A DNA stretch of 14,988 bases, taken from NCBI GenBank assembly GCA_900554545.1, contig USHW01000053.1:1-14988 (forward strand). Reading direction: 5' to 3'. Shown here piece by piece: positions 1 through 5,775 of the stretch. Under the pieces are notes generated by a model. That model worked only from the letters and a program-made list of their open reading frames with translations. It did not search any database and was not told the origin of the DNA. This DNA is from an uncultured Prevotella sp. Its GTDB lineage: Bacteria > Bacteroidota > Bacteroidia > Bacteroidales > Bacteroidaceae. The translations under genes and the position numbers were made by a program. How positions within the stretch are numbered: the stretch's first letter is position 1; every line of letters begins with the position of its first letter.

Positions 1-1
1 T

Positions 2-529
2 CACCCTCACAGAACACAGTGGACGAGTGAAGTGTCTCCATACGGCATAAAGTTCACCGCCGATTACAACCTCGGAGGTTGGGACGGAGCCTATGGCTAT
101 GGTGACGACGGTGTATTGAGCGATGACGGCGGAGCAGGCAACCTCCAGCAGCCGACTACCGGTGACTACTATACTCTCACCGTAGACCTCAACCCCACGG
201 CAATGTCTTACACATGGACAAGGCTTGACGCGCCGGCGTCTTACAGCACAATCGGCATTCTCGGCGACTTCAACAGCTGGGGTGACGATGTCAACATGAC
301 GGAGGTAGTGCCTCACAACTGGTTTGTCGAGACGACGCTTACCGCAGGTGCGTTCAAGTTCCGTGCCGACGACGATTGGGCCGACAGCTGGGGACAGGGC
401 GAAGGCAGTCCTGACGAACGTTACGGCACAGCCGTTTACAATGCAGGAAACATGCAAGTATCTGACGGTACATATCGCATCTTCTTCAACGACATCACCG
501 GCCAGTACATATTCATACCTGTAGAATAA
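2..529 (+). CDS. SusE/SusF-like outer-membrane starch-binding protein, C-terminal part (5' end outside window)
   Basis: Only the last ~175 codons are present; the frame is open to the left edge. The visible part holds the end of one beta-sandwich domain (TLTVDLNPTAMSYTWTRLD) and a complete last domain that starts near YSTIGILGDFNSWGDD and ends at the stop with GTYRIFFNDITGQYIFIPVE. This order, with GDFNSWG, an HNWFVETTL strand, FKFRADDDW and a closing beta strand, is the signature of the tandem starch-binding domains of SusE/SusF-type surface lipoproteins. By family knowledge these bind malto-oligosaccharides at the cell surface beside SusC/SusD; the aromatic residues in FNSWG and DDDWADSW are likely ligand contacts (inference). 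A secreted alpha-amylase follows on the same strand, which supports a starch locus. The first ~10 codons look atypical (see findings). The lipoprotein signal cannot be seen. Confidence 0.8.
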   Translation, partial: HPHRTQWTSEVSPYGIKFTADYNLGGWDGAYGYGDDGVLSDDGGAGNLQQPTTGDYYTLTVDLNPTAMSYTWTRLDAPASYSTIGILGDFNSWGDDVNMTEVVPHNWFVETTLTAGAFKFRADDDWADSWGQGEGSPDERYGTAVYNAGNMQVSDGTYRIFFNDITGQYIFIPVE

Positions 530-560
530 GCATGTAATTGTAAACTGAAAGTCAATTCGA

Positions 561-598
561 GGGCGCGCTCCAATCCGGGGCGCGCCCTTTATGTTTTT
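561..598 (+). terminator. Rho-independent terminator after the SusE/F-like gene
   Basis: A GC-rich 11-bp stem (561-571 with 577-587, one G-T pair) and a 5-base loop are followed by a T-rich run (tttatgttttt). It lies 31 bases after the stop codon and should separate this transcript from the amylase gene. Confidence 0.85.
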
Positions 599-653
599 AC
601 GGTATAGGGTTATGGGGTATACGGTTATGAGGTTAATAGGGTTTTAGGGTTGT
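599..653. repeat. Degenerate tandem GGGTTAT-like tract
   Basis: Some seven imperfect units of a 7-9 base motif (agggttat, ggggtatac, ggttatga, ggttaata, agggtttt, agggttg) follow the terminator. The strand asymmetry (G and T on plus) is marked and no reading frame uses it. It resembles the other tandem purine/TTAA tracts in this window in style but not in exact sequence. Confidence 0.6.
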
Positions 654-683
654 TCATATATTGGCGTATTTACAATCTGCCGA

Positions 684-775
684 TACGTTTGCCTCCTTTT
701 GCACGCTAAAAGGCCTCCTTTTGCACGTCAATATGCCACCTTTTACAGGCTAAAAGGTGGCATATTGCAAACGTG
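684..775. repeat. Palindromic repeat element, AAAAGG/CCTTTT family, copy 1
   Basis: A nested structure: an outer stem acgtttgc (685-692) pairs with gcaaacgt (767-774) and encloses two hairpins. The second is a perfect 15-bp stem (730-744 with 752-766) with loop acaggct. The first uses cctttt/aaaagg (near 695-713). The 14-base string cctccttttgcacg occurs twice inside. Related elements lie at 6698-6784 and 11244-11340; the third has the same acaggct loop. Confidence 0.85.
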
Positions 776-1023
776 TTGACACTCAACGTATTACAGACTG
801 TGCTGCGGCTGTGCTGGCAAAGTTGTTCAAGCTTCCTGCCTTCGGGAAGGAGCGGGGTGGAGCTATGCGTGTTCTTGCTGGTTGCCACGCATGTTTTTCA
901 GTGATTTTCATTGTTTTTATGACAATCGTTTGCGCGGAACTTTGTGCGTTTTGTGTCGCCGATGGTAGCCGCGAAAGGCGCGTAATGTGTAACTTCGTAA
1001 GGCCAAAACCTTTTTGAATAATC
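776..1023. other. Gene-free leader of the amylase gene
   Basis: No convincing coding region was found; short open frames here lack family features. Around 832-850 there is a weak cttcc/ggaag hairpin next to gcggggtgg, possibly a decayed C-rich repeat. No perfect promoter box is present; see the separate low-confidence promoter entry. Confidence 0.5.
914..944 (+). promoter_or_regulatory. Possible Bacteroidetes-type promoter for the amylase gene
   Basis: The bases gaactttg (937-944) match TAnnTTTG except at the first base, with tttt (914-917) 19 bases upstream in place of TTTG. An alternative is taacttcg at 990-997, also one mismatch but without an upstream box. Neither is convincing; a leader of ~75 bases would result from the first. 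Confidence 0.25.
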
Positions 1024-3054
1024 ATGAAAAGATTTTTTACTTTTGCATTGTCACTGCTGGCAACGGCGGTGTTGATGGCCCAAGGATGGCCGTCAAAGTA
1101 TCAGGGCGTTATGCTGCAAGGGTTTTACTGGGACTCTTACTCTGACACGCAGTGGACCAATCTCGAATCGCAGGCTGACGAACTGGCCGAGTTTTTCAAC
1201 CTTATCTGGATACCGCAGAGCGGCAAGTCCAACAACACAGCCAACTCGATGGGCTACGACGACATGTGGTGGTTCAACGACTACAACAGCTCTTTCGGCA
1301 ACGAGCAGGAGCTTCGCTCGATGATTAGCACGTTCAAGGACAAGGGGCTGGGCACGATTGCCGACGTGGTAATCAACCACCGCTTTTCCATGGAAGGCTG
1401 GTTCGGCTTCCCGGAGGAGACGTACAAGGGCGTGACATACACCATGTCGTCAACCGACGTGTGCTCAACCGACGATAACGGGGGCGCGCAGGCAGAGGCC
1501 GACAGGCTTGGTGTGAGCCTCGGCGCGGCCGACAGCGGCGACGATTTCGGCGGCGGACGCGACCTCGACCATTCAAGCCAGAACGTGCAGACGGTTGTCA
1601 AGGCCTACCTCGACTTCCTGCTCAACGAACTCGGCTACACGGGCTTCCGCTACGACATGGTGAAGGGCTATGCCCCAATGTACACCGGAATATACAACGT
1701 TGCGGCCAATCCGCAGTTCTCCGTAGGCGAGTACTGGGACGGCAATACGTCGGCGGTAAAGGGCTGGCTCGACGGCACCGCGTCTGGCGGCGCAATACAG
1801 TCGGCGGCGTTCGACTTCCCCCTCAAATACCTGCTCAACAACTGCTGCAACGGTAGTTCCAACTGGAACCAGCTTTCGGGCAGCAGCCTTATGTCTGACT
1901 TGAACTACAGGCGCTATTCCGTCACGTTCGTTGACAACCACGACACTTACCGCGACAACAACGCACTGACGGGCAACGTGCTGGCGGCCAACGCCTTCAT
2001 ACTTGCCTCTCCTGGCACACCGTGCGTGTTCCTGACCCACTGGAAGGAGTACAAGGAGCAGATTAAGCAGATGATTTACGCGCGCAACATGGCCGGAATA
2101 AGCAACGAGAGCACCTTCAAGGCGCTCAACAACTCGGCTTCGCAGTACGCAATGCAGGTGAATGGAGACGGAGGCAAGTCGGTAGTGGTGCTCATGGGCG
2201 GCACGTCCTGGCCGAGGTCTACGGCTGACGAGGCCGACTACTTCCTCGTACAGACGGGCGACAACTTCGCCTACTACCTCTCGCGCAACGCCGAGACGGC
2301 ATGGGCCAGCGTGCCGTCGGGCACGTATGACAACGCCTTCACCGTGACCCTCAACGCCGTAAGCGCGGCCGACGGAGTGCAGCTTGTCTACACCACCGAC
2401 GGCAGCGAGCCTTCGGCAAGCAACGGAACGACCGTGGCCGACGGCGCTACGGTGACCGTCAGCGACGGCATGACGCTCAAGGTGGCCCTTCTGAAGGACG
2501 GTGTGGTAAGCGGAACAGTCACACGCCAGTATGCCGTAACCCACTTCCAGCCATACGACATAACGGTTTACGTCAACGCTGACAACGTTGGATGGGCTGA
2601 CATGAACTACCACTCATGGGGCACGCAGGCAGAATACAGCACGGATTGGCCCGGCAAGAAGATTGAGACAACAACCGAAATAGGCGGCAAGACGTGGTAT
2701 TACAACACCTACCGCATAAGCTCTTCCAGCGACATGGTTAACTTCGTGTTCAGCACGGGCACAGGTTCTCCGCAGACGGTAGACGTTGTCAACGTCAACA
2801 CCGACAAGTATTTTGAAATCTCAACGGAACAGTTGGGCGGCAAAAACCTCGTCAACGACGTCACCGACCAATACCCTGCGGGCATCGGCGGCGTGTATGC
2901 CGGCACGCAGGAGCGGCCTGACAACATGAACGTATATACCATTGACGGCCGCCTTGTGCGCTCCCTCGGCACGGGCGTCACCACAAGCGAGGCGCTTGAC
3001 GGACTCGAAAAGGGCATCTATATAGTAGGAGGAAAGAAGGTGGTGAAGAATTAA
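1024..3054 (+). CDS. Secreted GH13 alpha-amylase with chitobiase-like domain, CBM26-like module and T9SS sorting tail
   Basis: This 676-residue protein should cleave internal alpha-1,4 bonds of starch outside the cell. A signal peptide spans about 1-19 (cut near LMA-QG); there is no lipobox Cys. The GH13 barrel follows with all key sites: DVVINH at 114-119, GFRYD with Arg209 and nucleophile Asp211, acid/base Glu236 in SVGEYWDG, and FVDNHD with Asp307. After the barrel, residues ~430-504 resemble a chitobiase/hexosaminidase C-terminal domain (YTTDGSEPS), and ~511-600 resemble a CBM26-type starch-binding module. The last ~45 residues (MNVYTIDGRLVRS then LEKGIYIVGGKKVVK) look like a type A T9SS C-terminal sorting domain. 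So the enzyme is probably exported by T9SS rather than anchored as a SusG-type lipoprotein. It follows a SusE/F-like gene but has its own leader and a terminator in between. Confidence 0.93.
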   Translation: MKRFFTFALSLLATAVLMAQGWPSKYQGVMLQGFYWDSYSDTQWTNLESQADELAEFFNLIWIPQSGKSNNTANSMGYDDMWWFNDYNSSFGNEQELRSMISTFKDKGLGTIADVVINHRFSMEGWFGFPEETYKGVTYTMSSTDVCSTDDNGGAQAEADRLGVSLGAADSGDDFGGGRDLDHSSQNVQTVVKAYLDFLLNELGYTGFRYDMVKGYAPMYTGIYNVAANPQFSVGEYWDGNTSAVKGWLDGTASGGAIQSAAFDFPLKYLLNNCCNGSSNWNQLSGSSLMSDLNYRRYSVTFVDNHDTYRDNNALTGNVLAANAFILASPGTPCVFLTHWKEYKEQIKQMIYARNMAGISNESTFKALNNSASQYAMQVNGDGGKSVVVLMGGTSWPRSTADEADYFLVQTGDNFAYYLSRNAETAWASVPSGTYDNAFTVTLNAVSAADGVQLVYTTDGSEPSASNGTTVADGATVTVSDGMTLKVALLKDGVVSGTVTRQYAVTHFQPYDITVYVNADNVGWADMNYHSWGTQAEYSTDWPGKKIETTTEIGGKTWYYNTYRISSSSDMVNFVFSTGTGSPQTVDVVNVNTDKYFEISTEQLGGKNLVNDVTDQYPAGIGGVYAGTQERPDNMNVYTIDGRLVRSLGTGVTTSEALDGLEKGIYIVGGKKVVKN

Positions 3055-3094
3055 TGACCAGGAGCAAATAACCTGATGTCGGCGTTAAGCTGAT

Positions 3095-3145
3095 TAATGA
3101 AAATACCGTTTGCAGAGAACACGTCTGCAAACGGTATTTTCATTA
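3095..3145. terminator. Strong hairpin terminator between convergent genes
   Basis: A perfect 21-bp stem (3096-3116 with 3124-3144) with a 7-base loop starts 41 bases after the amylase stop. It carries gtattttcatt on the plus-strand 3' side and aataccgtttgc/aaaat on the other, so it can serve both the amylase (plus) and the facing lipoprotein gene (minus, stop at 3220). Confidence 0.8.
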
Positions 3146-3219
3146 GCGCCCGGTTATGAATGCGGATTGCCTTGATTGGCTTAACGCAGACATTCGTTTC
3201 TTGGCTCTTGGCTCCTGAT

Positions 3220-3627
3220 TTACTTGCTCATGTCTATTTTCCAGTTGCCTTCGGCGTCTTTCTTGAGCTTGATGTCGTCGTCTGAAGTCTTCTTCTCGAA
3301 CTCCATCTTGGCCTTTACCACGGCCTCGGTGCCGTCCTCTGATATTTCCTCTGACAGGATTTCGTATGACTTCAGTTCGCCGTTGTTCGCGTAAGTGGTG
3401 CTCACCTTGCTCTGCATCATTGCCGCAAGCTGCTCTTTCTCGGCATCGGTCTTCGGGGCTTTGTCCTCCTTGAAGTACACGAGTTCGGCCATTTTCTTGC
3501 CGTCCTGCTTCTGGATTGCCTTGATAAACTGCTCGGTTACGCCCTTGGGAGTATTGCCGCCGCCTCCGCATGAGGCCATTGCCATGATGGCAACGACGGC
3601 CACCACAAATCCAAATAGTTTCTTCAT
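3220..3627 (-). CDS. Small lipoprotein, DUF4878-like
   Basis: The 135-residue product has a short lipoprotein signal: MKK, a hydrophobic stretch and the lipobox MASC at 17-20 followed by GGGG, which in Bacteroidetes favours lipidation and often surface display. The mature part (GVTEQFIKAIQKQDGKKMAELV ... KMEFEKKTSDDDIKLKKDAEGNWKIDMSK) has the pattern of DUF4878/NTF2-like lipoproteins: an N-terminal helix pair, then beta strands ending in a GNWKID strand. Molecular function of the family is not known to me. It lies 28 bases downstream of the YiiX-like gene on the same strand and may be cotranscribed with it. Very Lys/Glu-rich, as usual for the family. Confidence 0.8.
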   Translation of the reverse strand: MKKLFGFVVAVVAIMAMASCGGGGNTPKGVTEQFIKAIQKQDGKKMAELVYFKEDKAPKTDAEKEQLAAMMQSKVSTTYANNGELKSYEILSEEISEDGTEAVVKAKMEFEKKTSDDDIKLKKDAEGNWKIDMSK

Positions 3628-3655
3628 GTCGTTAATGTTTTAAGTTAATATAGGG

Positions 3656-4264
3656 TTAAAAAGTCACAATCGTAGCCAGCGCGGTGTTGTTGCAGATGTC
3701 CGACGGCAGTATGCAGTATATCGGGTCGAGTCCCGGCAGGTGGAAACGGTGCCTCTTCCGTCCGGCGAGAGGCCGTCCGGCCTTGCGGTAGGCGAAGTCA
3801 ACCAGCTCGCAACAGTACATCTTCGTGGTGTCGCTGTCGTCGTAGTCATGGTCGAACAGTGTGCCGCGGCGGTACACATCCATGGCGAAACGCGCAGCGC
3901 GTGCTGCCGTGACGGAATCTCCGCGGAGGCGTTTCACCTCGCCAATCCTTGCGTTCATCGACGAGAAAAACCGCCTCGGCGTGTCCATCTTCACGCGGTC
4001 GGGGTCGCCCTCGTAGTCAGGCTCGCCCGGAACGGCGTGCACCACCATCATTACTCCGCACGAGTCAACCACTATCCCTATATGAGAATACGCCCCATAC
4101 CTGTCCGCTGCCAGTACGGCACGGCTCGTAAGGCCGCTGCCACGGCGGAAAACCACGTCACCGGCACGCAGCTCACACCCCTCGGGCAGTATGCTCCGCT
4201 GCTCCTTCTCGCCGCAAGACGCGAGCATGATGGTTGCAGTTATTATGGTGAAGAGCGTTTTCAT
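3656..4264 (-). CDS. YiiX/YebB-like papain-fold (permuted NlpC/P60) lipoprotein
   Basis: The 202-residue product has a lipoprotein signal with lipobox LASC (Cys17), then the features of the YiiX-like circularly permuted NlpC/P60 family: LRAGDVVFRRG at 32-42, the His motif SHIGIVV (His61), and YCCELVDFAYRKAG with probable catalytic Cys151 followed by Glu153. In this family the Cys and His form a papain-like site used for amide or ester hydrolysis, possibly on peptidoglycan peptides or lipids; the substrate here is unknown. Tandem cysteines (151-152) leave the exact nucleophile open; alignment with the usual YCSELV favours the first. It likely acts in the periplasm, anchored to a membrane. A canonical promoter lies directly upstream. 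Confidence 0.8.
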   Translation of the reverse strand: MKTLFTIITATIMLASCGEKEQRSILPEGCELRAGDVVFRRGSGLTSRAVLAADRYGAYSHIGIVVDSCGVMMVVHAVPGEPDYEGDPDRVKMDTPRRFFSSMNARIGEVKRLRGDSVTAARAARFAMDVYRRGTLFDHDYDDSDTTKMYCCELVDFAYRKAGRPLAGRKRHRFHLPGLDPIYCILPSDICNNTALATIVTF

Positions 4265-4265
4265 G

Positions 4266-4288
4266 GCTTCGCAAAGGCATTGCGAAGC
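4266..4288. promoter_or_regulatory. Palindrome across the start site of the YiiX-like gene
   Basis: Perfect 8-bp inverted repeat gcttcgca (4266-4273) and tgcgaagc (4281-4288) with a 7-base spacer. It runs from the edge of the -7 box to one base before the ATG, so it would cover the transcription start and the whole ~20-base leader. It could be an operator or a leader hairpin; no regulator is identified. Confidence 0.55.
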
Positions 4289-4318
4289 AAATATAGTGAA
4301 AAAGGTTTAAATAACAAA
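4288..4318 (-). promoter_or_regulatory. Bacteroidetes-type promoter of the YiiX-like gene
   Basis: On the minus strand the -7 box TATATTTG (4288-4295) matches TAnnTTTG exactly, and TTTG (4315-4318) lies 19 bases upstream as the -33 box. Both boxes and spacing fit the established Bacteroides consensus. Confidence 0.8.
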
Positions 4319-4375
4319 ATGTTTGATAAAGTCTTTGCAGACAATACCGGGAAACCGTTATGTTAAAGTAAACAA

Positions 4376-4405
4376 GCAGACGAGTGACGAGCAAACAAGC
4401 AGACA
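4376..4405. repeat. GCAGAC-rich dispersed repeat, copy 1
   Basis: About 30 bases with two gcagac units in the contexts acaagcagac. A second copy (~80% identical with one gap) lies at 13910-13939 in the loop of the large inverted repeat. No other role is evident. Confidence 0.6.
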
Positions 4406-4408
4406 CCT

Positions 4409-4453
4409 ACGACCCACCCCAGCCCTCCCTTCGGGAGTGTTGGGGTGGGTCGT
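4409..4453. terminator. C-rich hairpin directly after the O-methyltransferase stop
   Basis: A perfect 13-bp outer stem (4409-4421 with 4441-4453) continues, after one mismatch, into ctccc/gggag with a ttc loop. It abuts the stop codon of the minus-strand methyltransferase, so it can end or protect that mRNA. There is no T run in the minus direction, so intrinsic termination is uncertain. It belongs to the C-rich repeat family also seen at 5111, 5229, 9018, 13060 and 13148. Confidence 0.6.
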
Positions 4454-5086
4454 TTATTTCTTCCTAATCAAAGTCAGCCCGTCCCTTAGCGGCAGAATGA
4501 CTTTCTCTACGCGGCTGTCGGCGGCCATATAGTCGTTAAACGCCTCTATGCCGGCTGTCTGGCGGTCGGAGGGTCGCGGCTTTTCAAGCACGTGGCCGTC
4601 CCAAAGCGTGTTGTCGGCGAGGATGAAACCGCCGGGGCGCAGCAGGTTGAGAGCCATCTCGTAAGTGTCGATGTAAGTGCGCTTGTCGCCGTCTATGAAC
4701 GCCATGTCGAACTCCACGCCGAGTTTCGGGGCTTCCGTCAGTGCGTCGCCGATGATGAAGCGTATGCGGTCGGCCACGGGCGAGCCTTCAATCCACGGCC
4801 GGGTGAAGTCCTCCAGCTCGTCGTTTATCTCGTAGGTGTACACCATTCCGCCACGTTCAAGGCCCTCAGCCAGGCATATTGCGCTGTATCCGCTGAACGT
4901 CCCCACCTCAAGTATGTTCTTGGGGCGTATCATGCGCACGAGCATCTTCAGCAACCGGCCTTGCAGGTGGCCGCTGGCCATGCGCCCGTGCAGCAGGTGT
5001 ATGTTGGTGGCGCGCCACAGGCGGTAGAGGTAGTCGCCCTCAGGGTCGGAATGGGCAAGGACATAATTCTCTAATTCAGGTGTCAT
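4454..5086 (-). CDS. Class I SAM-dependent O-methyltransferase (caffeoyl-CoA OMT-like)
   Basis: The 210-residue product matches the family of cation-dependent O-methyltransferases (PF01596 type) in length and motifs. SAM-binding motif I is EVGTFSGYS (60-68), with acidic Glu86 in YTYEIN. IIGDALT (111-117) and FDMAFIDGDK (127-135) follow. The metal ligands expected in this family are Asp132, Asp158 and Asn159 (LADNTLWDG). It probably transfers a methyl group to a hydroxyl of a catechol-like or other small substrate in the cytoplasm; the true substrate in Bacteroidales is not known to me. It lies 138 bases downstream of aroQ, with a repeat in the gap, and has no clear promoter of its own, so readthrough from aroQ is likely. 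Confidence 0.9.
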   Translation of the reverse strand: MTPELENYVLAHSDPEGDYLYRLWRATNIHLLHGRMASGHLQGRLLKMLVRMIRPKNILEVGTFSGYSAICLAEGLERGGMVYTYEINDELEDFTRPWIEGSPVADRIRFIIGDALTEAPKLGVEFDMAFIDGDKRTYIDTYEMALNLLRPGGFILADNTLWDGHVLEKPRPSDRQTAGIEAFNDYMAADSRVEKVILPLRDGLTLIRKK

Positions 5087-5110
5087 ATAAAAAAGTATTA
5101 TAAATCAAAT

Positions 5111-5254
5111 ACCCACTCCAGTCCTCCCGAAGGGAGGGTGCCTGATGTGCTTTGCCGGCGGAATATGGCAGATAAGGCGGATGGGGTATTATAAAACGGC
5201 ATACCGGAACAGCGCACAAGGCTGTTAAAGCCCTTCCCTTCGGGAGGGGGTTGT
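5111..5254. repeat. C-rich repeat doublet, inverted
   Basis: One hairpin core (cctcccgaagggagg, 5123-5137) is preceded by acccactccagtcctccc (5111-5128), which matches 16 of 18 bases of 4412-4429. A second core, cccttcccttcgggaggg (from 5229), lies in inverted orientation ~90 bases away. The right copy runs into the end of aroQ. No gene lies between the two. Confidence 0.6.
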
Positions 5255-5674
5255 GGCAGGTCCTAATAACGCGTTTACCGCCAGCCTGTACGAGTCAAGC
5301 CCGAAACCGCATATTACGCCGAGGCAGGCGGCGGAGAGCATAGACTTGTGGCGGAAGTCCTCTCGCGTGTGTACGTTGGATATGTGAACCTCGACGACGG
5401 GGCACTTGATGGCGCGTATGCAGTCGTGCAGCGCCACGCTGGTGTGCGTGTAGGCGCCGGCGTTGAGCACGATGCCGTCATACGTGAAGCCCACTTCCTG
5501 CATCTTGTCAATCATCACGCCCTCCACGTTGCTCTGGAAATAGTCTATCTCCACGCCGGGAAAGGCTTTGCGCAGCTGCGGCAGGTAGTCGTCGAACGAC
5601 ACTGAGCCGTACACGCCGGGTTCACGGCGGCCTAAAAGGTTGAGGTTGGGGCCGTTAAGTACGAGTATTTTCAT
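5225..5674 (-). CDS. aroQ: 3-dehydroquinate dehydratase, type II
   Basis: The enzyme converts 3-dehydroquinate to 3-dehydroshikimate in the shikimate pathway, in the cytoplasm, as a dodecamer in known family members. The 149-residue product has the type II signature: NGPNLNLLGRREPGVYG (7-23) with Tyr22 and Arg17, LNAGAYTHTS (70-79) with the substrate-binding Asn71, VEVHISNVHTREDFRHKS (94-111) with catalytic His97 and Arg108. Length fits the family. The last ~12 residues (GPATTPSRREGL) are encoded by an intergenic C-rich repeat that also supplies the stop codon, so they are probably not conserved. The gene is divergent from xerD with promoters that face each other, and is followed by the methyltransferase gene. 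Confidence 0.96.
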   Translation of the reverse strand: MKILVLNGPNLNLLGRREPGVYGSVSFDDYLPQLRKAFPGVEIDYFQSNVEGVMIDKMQEVGFTYDGIVLNAGAYTHTSVALHDCIRAIKCPVVEVHISNVHTREDFRHKSMLSAACLGVICGFGLDSYRLAVNALLGPATTPSRREGL

Positions 5675-5699
5675 AATCAGTCATTTTTTCTTAACTTTG
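5669..5699 (+). promoter_or_regulatory. Promoter of xerD
   Basis: The -7 box TAACTTTG (5692-5699) matches TAnnTTTG exactly; tttc at 5669-5672 lies 19 bases upstream as a -33 box with one mismatch. Transcription should begin near 5703. The -33 box overlaps the start codon region of aroQ. Confidence 0.7.
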
Positions 5700-5706
5700 C
5701 ACCGAA

Positions 5707-5735
5707 GCGCCGCCAAACTGTAAACCAGGCGGCGC
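5707..5735. promoter_or_regulatory. GC-rich palindrome shared by the xerD and aroQ leaders
   Basis: Perfect 8-bp inverted repeat gcgccgcc (5707-5714) and ggcggcgc (5728-5735), spacer 13 bases. It lies just after the predicted start of both transcripts, so each mRNA would begin with this hairpin. Confidence 0.65.
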
Positions 5736-5744
5736 ATCGCATTG

Positions 5745-5775
5745 CAAAAGTACAAAAATATATGGTAACTACGAA
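5745..5775 (-). promoter_or_regulatory. Promoter of aroQ
   Basis: On the minus strand TACTTTTG (5745-5752) matches TAnnTTTG; TTCG (5772-5775) lies 19 bases upstream. The same TTCG-19-TACTTTTG arrangement precedes the XRE-cupin gene. The -33 box lies inside the first codons of xerD. Transcription should begin near 5741. Confidence 0.7.

Noticed and set aside
1573..2613. Long open frame (346 codons) antisense to the amylase gene
   Set aside because: It is fully inside a well-supported GH13 gene, has no family motifs and arises from the GC-rich third codon positions of the real gene.
3740..4366. Plus-strand frame opposite the YiiX-like gene
   Set aside because: Composition typical of a reverse-strand shadow; the minus frame has a lipobox, a promoter and the Cys/His motifs.
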